Shown: piece by piece, positions 37,516 to 50,100 of the stretch
How positions within the stretch are numbered: the first letter of the stretch is position 1
Layout: every line of letters starts with the position of its first letter
From: Tetranychus cinnabarinus
Taxonomy: Eukaryota; Arthropoda; Arachnida; Trombidiformes; Tetranychidae
Direction of reading: 5' to 3'
Assembly: GCA_022266195.1 (NCBI GenBank)
Contig: WHVY01000003.1
Location: forward strand, 9,548,001-9,612,000
Length of the DNA: 64,000 nt
Program-made: the position numbers and the translations under genes
The notes under the pieces: generated by a model
Told to the model about the DNA's origin: nothing
Seen by the model: the letters and a program-made list of their open reading frames with translations, nothing else
The model's database searches: none

Positions 37516-39790
37516 TGATAAATTATGATTAAACTAGTCAATCTAAATATTAGACATAAATATTATATTTGTATACAAATTCAAAATTTAAATGTATTTT
37601 AGTGTATATTTCGTTTATTTGATCACTTTAAAAAACAAAAAGCATGCGCTCATATTGAAACAGTTTTGTATCAATGGCAATTTGACTGACAAAAACTGCA
37701 CAATTTAGTCAATTTCATATCATTTAATTCGTCAGAAAATTGTGAAGGAAGATTTCTTTTATACTGTCAACATCGATCAATAATAAAGTTGCTTTATAAA
37801 ATAGACTTAAGAAATTAATTTTTGTCTTAAGATGGCGTTTTCTGGATAAAAAAGGTTTGCTAACTGACAATTATGAGAAACAATTTTATACCTGTAAATG
37901 GATAAATGGCTTGACTCGAAGGCACTTATTCAGAGATGAATTTCAACTCAAAAGTATCGCTACCAACATCGCTATCAACAAAATGACTCTTTAATCGATA
38001 GTCCATAGATTACTTGCAAGAAGCATTTGAACAAACATGTTATTTCGTAAACCTTTTGACTCATGCATAATGTTTCTTGAATATTTCAAGGTTTTCATCG
38101 GTGATTGAAAGGCTAATTGAGATGATTAAAAAAGTAAAGATAGTTTCACTGAAATGATTAACAGTTTCAACAAAAAAGCATAATAATGAGAATTAATTTT
38201 AGGGGAAATAATTGTTTTTTAAATTTCTAAACAGATGAAATTTTAGGTTTCCACATATTCATTATGGTATTATGGTAATCAACTTTGGTTTCTGATTATT
38301 CTGGTTTCACTCAATAAAATCTGGTTAATTAGACAATTGACATCCACTTTTTATTTACTCACCGTTACTCAACCAAATTGGCCTTCAGTTCAAATCAAAA
38401 CATCTTAGGAAACGTAAATTGTGAATAATAGGAAACCAGAAAAGTATTGGACGAAACATTGTTTTACAGTAATAGCAAATAATCAAAAAATGATTCAAAA
38501 TAAAGTTCACTTAATATTGGGATTCAAGTAATCGAAGGGTAATCAACCTTGGTTCACCAAAAAGACATGATTTTTACCTTGAAAACATTTTATTGAAATC
38601 AAATTGACAGCCATTTTACAGATGAATTTTGATTAATCTCAATCCAGAAACTTATCAAAATTGAACAATCGAAACAATGAGATTATTGTCAATGTAATGA
38701 AAACTTCATCTCCATCATTTCAATCAATTTTAATCCTTTTTGATTGAATCAGTTCATTTCATGCTGAAACTATAAAAGATCGTAAGATCAATTCAGATAT
38801 TAAACTAATTTTCAACGATTAAATGTCAATGAATAAACCGAATGGACTGAACATTTGCCAGAGAATCAGAAGGATTCATAAAGAGATTTTCCGTTCTGAT
38901 GATTAGAATTGATTCTAATTACATGAGGAGAAGAGACCAGATTATTCACGTTGATAGCGTTAATTGGGGCTTATTAAAAGTATGGTAATTTATTAACGTT
39001 GAAATTTTACATTTGGTTCAGTCAAGAAGTTGGATTCAATGTACTGGCAAACGCAAGTGTTTGATGCGTTCAGAACTTGAGAAATAATTGTTCTTTTTTC
39101 GTTGTTCCATGAAGATATTATGCTTAAGTTTCTAGAGATATTCATCAAAATAGTGTTTGGCTCTAAAGATAAATTGAATTAGAAAATTTAGGCAATTGAT
39201 CAATCAAAGATTTAATCAGTGCAGAATCATTGAAAACTGACATTCAATAATCTGCTAAACATGATACCGACTTGATTAATTTTCTCACTCTTGCACTCGC
39301 CATATCTGAGCAATCAACACCCGATGTAGATATATTTAATTGAGAAACCCATTTTTATTCATTATATAATGATGTGTCATATATTGCCGTAAATGATGGT
39401 CAAAGGTCTTAGGCACTTAATTATCTGAAATTCATAAATCAATTTATCTTTTGAACAAAACACTATTTTGATGAATATCTATGAAAACATATTGAAACAG
39501 ATAAACAAATAGGGTTCTGTAGATAATTAAAGATAATTTGAGCACTCCAAAAAGATTATGGAAATGCACATCTTCCATTGCAAGCGATATTGACTTGGAA
39601 AAAATGAAACCTTGTGACAAAGGGACAAAGGTGAAATAATACCTTTAAAAGTGTCAATTTGAATTAACAAATCAATGTATATAAAGCTGACGGTTTTTTA
39701 AAGGAAAACATATTCCAATTTAATTTATCAGCAATCATAAGTGAATTATTTCAATTCTGTGCTCAGTCTAACAATTGAAAAAAATTCAAA
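37516..39790. other. 3' UTR and intergenic spacer before the dioxygenase
   Basis: AATAAA at 37782-37787 is a possible poly(A) signal for the ADAM gene. The rest is AT-rich without supported genes. Its right end carries the TATA box of the dioxygenase. Confidence 0.5.
39678..39686 (+). promoter_or_regulatory. TATA box of the intradiol dioxygenase pseudogene
   Basis: TATATAAAG lies 105 bp upstream of the Met codon of the broken gene. This spacing fits a TATA box followed by a 5' UTR of about 75 bases. Its good preservation suggests that the gene decayed recently. Confidence 0.5.
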
Positions 39791-40596
39791 ATGCTGATTC
39801 TTATGTTAACCGTCACTTTGTTTGCTAATGTTGTCCTTGTTTCATCCCATTCCGAAAGATCCATTGAAATATTGAATCATGATGCTACAGTGATCGACTG
39901 TGCTCGATTTAAGAGAGAAGCCAATCAACATAAATGTGTCATCACTCCATTCACCACTGAAGGCCCATACTTTTTACGATGACTATGAGCGCTCAGACAT
40001 TACTGATGGCTATACTGGAGTCAACTTGAACTTAACTCTTCTATTGACCAATGCTAAGGATTGTTCACCTTTATCCAACTATTATGTTCATATTTGGAAC
40101 GCTAATGCTATGGGTCACTATTCAGGTGTACAGAGTTTAACTTTTTTGATGGTCCAACCTTCCGCCCGAAACCAATTAACAATTTAAGGTTTCTTCGAGG
40201 TTACCAGATAACCAATGAAGATGGTTTAGTAAACTTCAATACAATTATTCCTGGTTGGTACTTTGGTCGTTGTATTCATATTCATGTTGAAATTTATGAC
40301 AAAAATACCACAGATGGACATGCAGTCAGTTACATTGGACAGCTTTACTTTAACCGAGAGATGCCTGCAGCATTGAAACTGATCGATCCTTATTCACAAA
40401 ATAACAATGAAATGACATTAAATGATTAAGATATTGTCTTCGCCTTGTCTAGAGGATCCAACACAATATTAGAGTTGATTCCAGAGGTAATGGTTACAGT
40501 GCATCTTATGTTTTGTCAATTGATCCAACTGTTAAAGTTGAAAATAGCGTACTTCCATTCGACGATCCTCGAAATGTTTCATTTATTGAACATTGA
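39791..40596 (+). pseudogene. secreted intradiol ring-cleavage dioxygenase, broken by frameshifts and a stop
   Basis: The first frame gives a signal peptide (LILMLTVTLFANVVLVSS) and the family motif ITPFTTEGPYF. One extra T in a T-run near 39972-39976 shifts the frame. The second frame continues from DDYERSDITDGY to HIWNANAMGHYSG, and a one-base loss near 40133 shifts it again. The third frame gives FLRGYQ and GWYFGRCIHIHVE, then a TAA at 40427-40429. A third shift near 40470 is needed to reach the last segment, which would end at 40596. All four iron ligands (Tyr of GHYSG, Tyr of GWYFGR and both His of HIH) are still visible, though not in one frame. The family cleaves catechol-type aromatics. 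Spider mites have many such genes, acquired from fungi. Sequencing errors could explain one shift, hardly all four lesions. Confidence 0.85.
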
Positions 40597-41181
40597 TTGA
40601 TATTCTCGATCCAAATACTCTAAAACAAAATAAAGCATGAAATAAATTGAACTTAAATCTCAATTAACTTGATCGGTCAAATAATAATAGTTCCTAAGCT
40701 TAATGGATAAAACTTACAAATCTTATTTGTTAGCTTGCAAATAAAGATATTCACAAATCAAACATCTTTCAATAGTTTATTAATCACATTTTTTCGTATC
40801 TCTTTAGCAAAAATTGCATTCATTATAATTTGTATAATTTTTTGGAATTGTTGTCGGAGATGTTTCGTTTTATCATAGCAAAAGTAAGCATTACCTTTCG
40901 CTTTCATCAATTTTTAGCTAAAAACGTTCTTTAAATACATTGTACTTTTTGCTGGATCAATTTTAAAACTACATAATAATAACTGATTTCAGCAAATTGA
41001 AAACAAATTTAGCTAAGCGAAAAAAACAGAGAAAACAAACATTTGGTGAGAACAATTTGATTAAAATTGAGCTTGTAAAACAGTGGACAAATATGATCCA
41101 TTTAGAGTAAATTTGAATTGATTGTTTTCTTTACATGCATATGTATAAATAATGGAGATGATTAAAATGAGATGGACATCT
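40597..41181. other. spacer between dioxygenase pseudogene and stardust 3' end
   Basis: AT-rich, no coding sequence. It holds an AATAAA at about 40629-40634 that would serve the dioxygenase and, at its right end, the stardust 3' end on the other strand. Confidence 0.5.
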
Positions 41182-44100
41182 TTATTTAATCCAAATACTT
41201 GGAATCCATTGAGGTTCTCTTTCCAGGGAATTGATTTCTCTCAATAATTCTTGATAAGCTGATTCAATATCATTCACTACAAGAACTTTGTCAAAATGAT
41301 GGCCAAAACGGACTTCAATATCACGGGCTTCGTCAATGATTGCTTGTAACTCATTCAATGGTAGATTATTGCCTTCCTCTTGACCTCTGTAAGTTGAAGC
41401 TATTACTCGTTTCAATGTCTCAATATTGGTCGGCGGAGCCACAAAAACGATGTAAGGCTTAAGCTTGGCACCTAAAAGATGAAGAAAAAATAATGTAATT
41501 AGTAAATGATATTAAACTATTGAATAGGTAAATGGTAAATAATCATTTCTCGACAACAAATAACGAAACAATTTAAAGATTCAAACATAAAATCAATAAA
41601 TGGGTAAATTGACTTTACGACTTGTGAGTCTTTCAGAGTTCAAAGTAATTTGGCATAAAAGCAGACATTGATAAGACAAATTAAATTAAATATTGCATTA
41701 GTTAGTGATCTGAAAAGATGATATAAGCGATGTGCAATGAATGAAATAACGTGAATCAGGAATACAATTAGTATTGGAAGAATTGTCTGAACCATAAAAA
41801 CCTCAATGAAAGGTGATGAGCATTGGAAATTGACAGGATAACAGTTCAAACATTATCAATGAACAATCAACAACAAAAACACTTCAAGTTACATGAAGCA
41901 TTTAATGAGTTGTGGAATGAATGAGGTGAGGATAAAGTTGAGAATCAAGATGAAAACAAAGGTGAAAGAAGGTGAATTAGCAGGAAAAAAAACTGAACAT
42001 AAAGTAAAAGCAATCAACAACTAGATAAGTGAAACACTAATGTGTGGTTAACATTTTTTTCCTTGACTTTCATCTTTTACAATAAAACCTTTCCTTTGCA
42101 ATTTTCATCATTTTCACCTTCTTTTCATTATTTTTCATGTTTAATACCCTCAACAGCTCACTGGTAATCCTTTCAAGTGAAACATTTTTTGATATAATGT
42201 TGCTGGATCAGATTGGTGAAGCTAATAAATGATCACAACATGTGAAAATACAGTTTTACTGCCATTTTTTATACACATTGTCAATGAAGTTAGATATAAC
42301 ATTTACCTTGCAAGCTAAAGCATTACAATAGTTTTTACATTATATTGATAGATATTGTACAAAAAAATGAATAATGGCCAAGTAGATTCAAAGTTAATAC
42401 TCAAAGTTTTAGATTTAACGTCAATTTATTCCCACAGAGTTTCGCTTGACATCATTTTTATCAAAATGGATAACAAATATTTTGTTAACACCAAGTTTCA
42501 TCTCCGCTTTACAATGAAAGCTCAAATCAATCACTAGCTCAATGAATAAAATTGTGATCCACCTTTCAGATCAAAAAGTGGATGAAGTTGAAATATTAAA
42601 GTAGATCTTATTTTATCGCTGATTACTTTGAGATCAAATTGATTGCTGAGAAGCTTGAAAATGGTTTACATTCACTATAAGCTTGAAATTGAATTTCAGT
42701 GTTGATTGTTGATGAAAATTTGATGAGTAAAAATCAATTGGTTTTAAAGTGTTAAAAGCATCAGAGTTTTCACAAAACTGGTGAAAAAATTTGAGATCAT
42801 TTACATCAAGTTGATGCAAACGAACCTATTAATAATAATAAACACAATGTTAAAAAAAACGCATCAGAGTTAATCATCAGGTAGCAATTAATTTTCAAGT
42901 GATTCGTATCATGATTGGTATGATAATATCAGAGAAATCGCGTGAAATAAAAAATGTAATCTTCTAATTCAAGTTCTGATTGTTCCAAGATTCACATGGG
43001 AAAAAGTTAATTATACCTTATGAATGGTTACATTGATGGAAAGTCAAAGCTGAAATAAATTACCAAACCAAAAAGGTCAGAATAATGGACTTTGTAAAGT
43101 ATGAAAGGTAAAATCAATTCAATTGATTAGTGAAATGATTATAACTCTTGAAGATTCAGCTCTGCAAAACATTTTAATTGTTTCAATCATTAATTGCTAT
43201 AATTAATCAATAGATTCATTTGACGAGAACCAGTGATCTAAAAGTCAATGAAATCTGATATTGAATCTGAATTTGCTTTTTGATCCATTTTTGTTGGTAC
43301 TTTTAGGCTTGAAGTTTAGATTGCATTTGCAAATATTTTAATGTAAATTTATATTTAACCCAATGGTTAAAAGTCAGTTAAAATGTTTGCGTGAGATGGC
43401 AAAAGATGAGTACATTTTGGATACTAAGAAGGTGAAAATAATCATGAAATATCATGCATTTCATTGAAATTGCGTGTCTGTACAACATCTAAATAACAGT
43501 CATTTTACATACAAAATAAAGGCAGCAAGATGTACCATCAACATCTTATAACTTAAGTAACTTTACTTCATTTCATGTTGACCATGTTTGGTTAAACTAA
43601 TTCAATATGTTTTACATTTTTCAAGTTCATTAGCAAAAATTACCATCATGATTATCATCAACTGATTAAGTCAACTGATTAAAGTGCAGGAAAAAGCATA
43701 TTCACATAAAATTGAATTCAAACCAAAGCCAACATCAAAATGTTCAATCTGGAAATGAAGTTTTAAGAATGAGTTTACTCGTCTGTGACTAGAATTATTC
43801 AGTTATAGACTTTTCTTATGTGAAATTTACGCTGATTTCAAATCTAAATTTAGTCATCAAGTAGAGTTTTCGATATGTGAATGAGAGTACAACTCAATCT
43901 AATTCTGAAATAAGTGTCAATGAAATTGATAACTTCAAAGATTAAAGCTTAATGTCAGACTTGATATTACAATAATTTATTGGTAGATTAATTGACATCG
44001 TTATTAACAAAATTTATACAATTCTTAATTCTAATAGTGGCAATACTTATGTTTACATTTACAGTCAATTCAATTCTTATTATGAAATGAATTTGATATT

Positions 44101-47100
44101 CATGCTCAACATCTACGTTAACTAAAACATCATCTAAAAAATGAAAAAGGCAGACAGCTTTGGATATTCCTTGAAGATCCTGGGAACTGAAAAGATTTCA
44201 AAGATTATTTCACGAAACCAACATAATAGTGGTAATCATAACTATCTCTATAAGCATCTTTTTGTGAACATCTAACTTGGAAACAGCTCAAGATAATTGG
44301 TAACAATGAACACCATCAACGAAGTCAAACATCAAAAGCTAGGGTTAACTGTGTTAATCTATTCAATCAGCAAAGTTAACATACTCTTACACAGGGTAAT
44401 TACCCATTAGTTAAGCTTGGTGATTATGCTTTTGACTTTGTGTTAACTTAATTATATTGTGAAAAGAATATGATTACTGATTTAATATACAAACATACAC
44501 ATAAATCATCATTACAGTTTTGCTCATGCTAAAGATTTCTGCAGAATAATGGAAATTGTCAACAAAACTTGCATTCAAAGTGGATATTGGTCAAGTTAGA
44601 TTGAATGATGGCAGGACAGTCAATTATAACTGTTTTAGAAACGATTAGCCCTAAATAATGTCTAACATAAATGGGAAGGTAAGTTGGGAAGAAAGAAGTT
44701 GAAAATTAACTGAAAATAATCAGATCACACCTAACAATATGTATTGAGCAAAAGTTAAATTCATATTGTGTTGTAGGAAAGTTTTCAATTTAGTCAACAA
44801 ACTGAGAGTTTCATAGCTGGATGATCAATAAAACAAGGGAGGAAACCCACAAATATGAATAAAGATGGTTGATGATGATCAAGTAGATTATAAATGAATG
44901 TTTTTTTATCCGAATAATCGGCTCAATTATAATAATTCAATACAAAGTTTACTTTCAATTTACTTTCTTTTCGCCCACTTATTCAAAAGAGTTCAAAAAT
45001 TGAGCAACAAGCTAACTGAACATGAACATTTGAACATAAAATAAGTCAAATGAACAAAAATAGGGATTTTTTTGCAACCATCTAAACTCAATATTTATGA
45101 AATAATCTGATGACTTTGGAAGGTAAAAAATTTTTCATTTTTTCTCGCTTGATTTGTACACAAAGTGAGACAAAAAATGGGTAAATAGCTTAAGTAAGGT
45201 AACAAGGAAAGCGTGATTAAATTGATCGCAGATGAAAGTGATCATCAAGATTGCAAGAAATTTAATCTGTGAATGGCCAAGTGAAATGGTTACACACCCT
45301 TTCAATAGTTAATGATGTAAGTTTTGCTATAATCAGATTTTTTCACCATTTTCATCCAGTTAATACTCAGGTTGTTTCATTCAACATGAATATATGAATG
45401 AGGCAGCATTTGCTTTTGTTTTGTTTCACTTTGTTTTCAAGCATAACACAACAATTTACCTTGATGACTGAATAAAAGTTAATCAACGTTGGTATAAAAA
45501 ATAAGCTAAACTAAATCGCTACAATAGCAAATGACAAAGAGAAACATAAGATAGCATTATAACCCTGAAAGATTAGCAAATTTGCTTAAAAATAAACACT
45601 CGTTTGTGTATTTTGATGCATTGTTGTCGAAATGATTAAATGGTTGGTTAATCAATAAACAATTACCGTGTTACCGCTCAAATAGGCTCTGTGCTTATGA
45701 GTGAATCAGCTTCACTTATAAGCCTAATTTTTCTTCACCGGTAAAATCATGCACTTGTATATGAGTCGGAGTTATGAACCGTTTTTGTTGCTTGAATAAG
45801 CGCTTCTTAGATAATGATGTAACCGTTTAAGATAGGCTTTGATAAGCCAGTTGCGCTTTTTTACACTTACATAGATGCATTTGTAAGACATGTGACCATT
45901 GATATAAATTAATAAATGGTCACAATGGTCAACCGGTCATTTTCAAGTCAACTTTAAACGATTAAACATCATTTTGTCGTGCTATTTTTCAACATATTGT
46001 GTAACCGATTTTTATACATCAAATTTTCATCAAATTTCATTTTGAAACTTTTGTTTTTGATCAATCAACAACCGATTTAACATTAATAAAAACATGGTTT
46101 TTACCGCTTTAGACCTTTTTAAGGTTACTGAAGTTCGAGACATTTATCGAAGGTAAGTTTATTTTTTTCAATTAACCGTTTTAACTTTTCTAATGCTATT
46201 TTTTTTTGGTTTTTTCAGCTTCAGACATTTGAGTCTAACTTACCATCCTGATAAAGTTAAAGGTAAAACCGGCGATCATGCTAATATAATGAAATATCTT
46301 TCGAGCATCAAACATAAAATTTCGGAAAAGAACGATAACGTTTCAATAGATTGTTTCCCCATATTTTTGGACTACAACGATTTAAAAATTCCGATTCTAG
46401 TCAAAGAGGATGCATCGGATTTGGACCAAAAAATCGACCAACATTCTGGAGCCAAAATTGAGGATTTGATTTACCGGTTTGACAAGTTAACACCATGGTG
46501 CTCTATTTATCTTTTTAAAAAAATGGCAACTACTGATATTCAGTTTATAAGGAACGTCTTCAAACCGATTCTTGACGCTTTTCCAGCCAATATTTTGAGC
46601 AATTTAATCAAGGAATTCATAGTCGGAGGAAAGGCCAATTTTCGAGCTCTCATTGGTACCGATGGTGAAGCAACGTTGAAATTCAAAGGAAGGGCGGACA
46701 TTATCATTAAAGCTTCAGGGAAAATCAGTCCAAGGGACTTAACCTTTAACCGTTTTTGTGCTATACTCGGAGAAATTAACCGACAACTTTTCGAGGAAAG
46801 AAAAGAAATTCATTTACCTGGACTTTCAAGATATCTAACGTTGGCTCAAGATGTACCTGTTATTTTTCCTCTTTATTTACATCATGGTGTTTATTTTTCC
46901 TGGTCATTCAACGTCTCAAATAAAAATCATTTGCGAAACAACCGTTCAATTTACATGGCAATAAAGTCTCTAGACTTCATTTTTTATAACATTGATTTGA
47001 AACGACGAGGAGAACCGATTATCGAAAGTCTTAACATTTTCTTAGGAATCAATCCACCAAAGCAGACATGGACTCATGACACGGTCAAGTTCATTGGAAG

Positions 47101-50100
47101 AAACGTTTTTGTTGAATTCGAGCTTGAACAAGCTGAATTCATACGAACTGTTTCTCCAAAAATAAAATACAACGATTTTTAAAGCTAAAATTTCCTAAAC
47201 AAAATTTTCTTATTGTAACCGTTTTCATCTTTTTTCATATTTTTGTAACTTTAAACAAAAAATTGTCTCAATAAACGATTTTTTTCCATTATATTTCTAT
47301 TGTTTCATTATTTTTAATAAATTTTCATTTCTTATTCTAATAATTTCAATTCGATTTTAAACTGTCATTTTAACCTAAAAAATCAAATAAACGTTCTTGT
47401 TCTTCATTATCTGTTAAACCAGATCGAGATTCAACATCCAAATCAACCGGTCCATCTGTTAGCAGCTCCATGAGCTTGTGATTCAGTTCACTCGATTCAG
47501 CATCGGTGATGCCACAGCAATCAAAACTTTTTTGAATTATTCGATCAGGAACGGCATCCCATGCTGTTTCAACCCAATTGGCTAACTCTGAACCGTTTGC
47601 GTGCTTTCTATTACCTTTATTGGTGAACTCTTTTCTTCCGTTCTCCATCCAGTCTTCCCAGCACCGACGCATCTCTGTTTTAAACGTTTTATTGTATGAT
47701 ACATCAGCAGGTTGTAATACCTTTGTCAAACCTCCTGGAATTATAGCCGTTGAAGTATTATAAAAACGATCAAGATCTTCAATGAAATTTTCCTTTTTAT
47801 GACAAGGAAATGAATCCATCACTAAAACGGTTCGTCTTTTCGATGCGCTATGATCCAAATTATCAATAATATTGTTAGGCCTTGTTTTCCAGCATTTTTT
47901 TAACCAACGTTGCATCAATTCGTCATTCATTGAACCACCTTTTGAGTAAGTTACAAAAACGTTACCGATATACTCTTCAGCTCGACCATCACGACCTTTG
48001 AATATGATCATTGGCCTTAGTTTCAAACCGTTAGAAAGAGTTGCTAACACAACTGTAAATCTCGTTTTTTCTTGACCGGTTGACGATAGTTTGACTGAAG
48101 TTTCACCTCTTCTTTCGTATGTATGATTGGCAGGCATGTCAATCCAGACCGGTACTTCATCCATGTTAGCATAGAGTATATCACAGCCGTTGTATCTTTG
48201 TCTGAGAGTTTCAAAATGTCCAATAAAATTACAGGCAAGACGTTTAGCATCTTGAGGTAATTTTTGTCCAACAGAAGTACCGTTTCTTAATGTAATCAAG
48301 TTACGGCTTAGAAATCTAGAAATATAACCGTTTGATGCACAAAAGTTTTGTATATTGAGCTCAAGAGCTATGTCCATTGAATTTTTTTTCAACCAATCAG
48401 CTGAAACTCTGAGTCCTGAACATCGTCGTTCATAGAACCGTTCTAAAAGTTTCTTCTCAATATCTTGGAACTTTGGTACTCGTTTCCTAGGAATCTTTCT
48501 ACGTAGACGTACTGTCTCGTCATGATCATCGCGAACCGTTTTCAATGCTGATTCCTGAGAAATCCAACGTTGAATATTTTTTCTTGAAATTTGAAAAATT
48601 TTGGCAGCTTTACTGATCGAATAATTGTTTTTTCTGATCTCTTCAATGTATCTAAGCTTATCACCGGTTGTATAACTTTTACGACGTTTCTTTAATGGTA
48701 CATCATCATTAGCTAATAAATCATCATTAGATGCTGACGAACGTTGATTTTCAGAATTTTGGGTACTGAGTGAGGCTTCAGAACTTTCACCCAGTAACTG
48801 TGACCAAAAATTGTCGGTGGAACTTTCTTGGTTTGAAAAACCGTTTCGGGGTGATAAACGATAGGAATTATTGTTTAATTGACTCTCACCGTTTGGCTCC
48901 TCATTGATTGAAAACAATGATCCTCGAAGTTCATTAGCATCGAGAGTTTCAACGTTTTGTTCTTGGCTAGCTGACCACGTTTCACTTGTCAATGGTCCGA
49001 GATTATCGTCTAAATGAACATCCACACCGTTCTGTTCCTCGTCGATTGTCCAAGTTGCACTGGTCGATGGTCCGAGATGGTCGTCTGAACAAATAATAGC
49101 ACCGTTTTGTTCCTCATCAATCGACCACGTTGCACTTGTCGATGATCCAAAATTACGGTTTAAATGAAATTGCTCACCGTTATGTTCCTCTCCAACTGAC
49201 AACGTTGAACTGGTTGATGGTCTAAGATTGTCGTTCACACATAAATTTTCACCGTTTTGATCACTTAGACTTATCGATCTTTCCCTCGTACTGAGGTCAA
49301 TACAAGAATCAACGATTTTTTCATTAGTCGTTTTCATTTTTTTAAATTTTGCTAAGAAAGGCATGGTTGCAAAGGAAAAGAAACTTTTACACTGGAAACG
49401 GAAACGGTCATTGCTGATGTAACAAGTGAATGATTGATAAGATTAAATGATAATCAAGCTTATCAAATCAGTGCTTATTCTTAAGAAATAAATTAATTGT
49501 AAACCGGTTTTTCTAAGTGAATTTTAAGCTCATAGCGCATCGTTATTGAGAACAAAAAAGACTTATAAATGAGGTACTCATTTAAAAGCTCAGAGCTTGA
49601 ATGTGCGGTAACACGGTAATGATAATTACCAGCATGTCCTTGTCTCAACATTGGAATTGCTTGAACATGTAAATTGAGAACACAAATTTTACCAGATTGT
49701 ACAACAGCTTCAATCGCACTCAATGAGGTTCCATAATAATTTTTTTCAAACTGTCCATGTTCAACAAATTTTCCTATTAATTTTAAATGAAAGGATGATC
49801 ACACAATTAGTTGAACAGTTAAACAATAAGAATGTTAAAAGGTTAACATCATTAGTCATTATTGTTAAAGTTTTGATCTACAATGGATATATTGGGTGTG
49901 GTGAAGGTGAAACAAAAGTAGATTTTGAATCATCGTCGTTAATCATTTCAATTGGCAATCTGAATTTTATGGTTTCATCAGGAACAGTTTCTGGTGACAG
50001 TTTGTTATTTCCAATGTGTGAAATAAGTGAAACCAAAAACCCAAAGTCACATACCAAAGTAAAGAGTTGTCATAGATTGAAATGTCAACATTAACAGTTA

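Larger units (their letters stand above)
45664..49618. mobile_element. 3.95-kb Tigger/pogo-like DNA transposon with a J-domain cargo gene
   Basis: The element spans 45666-49616 and is flanked by TA at 45664-45665 and 49617-49618, the target duplication of the Tc1/mariner/pogo superclass. The outer CCGTGTTACCGC is a perfect inverted repeat with CGGTAACACGG at the other end; similarity continues imperfectly for about 60 bp (GGCTCTG...GCTT and TTATAAGYC). A subterminal inverted motif, GAATAAGCRCT, also occurs on both sides (about 45793 and 49475). Inside are two convergent genes, a J-domain protein (+) and a transposase (-), 187 bp apart. Both open frames are intact, so the insertion may be young and possibly still autonomous. 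It lies in the last stardust intron, right behind the donor site. Family placement rests on the transposase and the TA; the termini do not start with CA, as many Tigger elements do. Confidence 0.85.

Noticed and set aside
41182..41442. Short stand-alone guanylate-kinase-like gene
   Set aside because: Its sequence continues the GK domain ended at 49630 exactly in phase; it is the last exon of stardust.
46193..46218. Start of the J-domain gene at 46193
   Set aside because: That stretch is the T-rich end of an intron; the exon at 46094-46152 supplies the first helix of the J-domain and a proper start.
46193..47182. J-domain gene regarded as a normal host DnaJ gene nested in an intron
   Set aside because: It lies between the inverted termini of the transposon, converges on the transposase and shares its peculiar ACCG-rich sequence.
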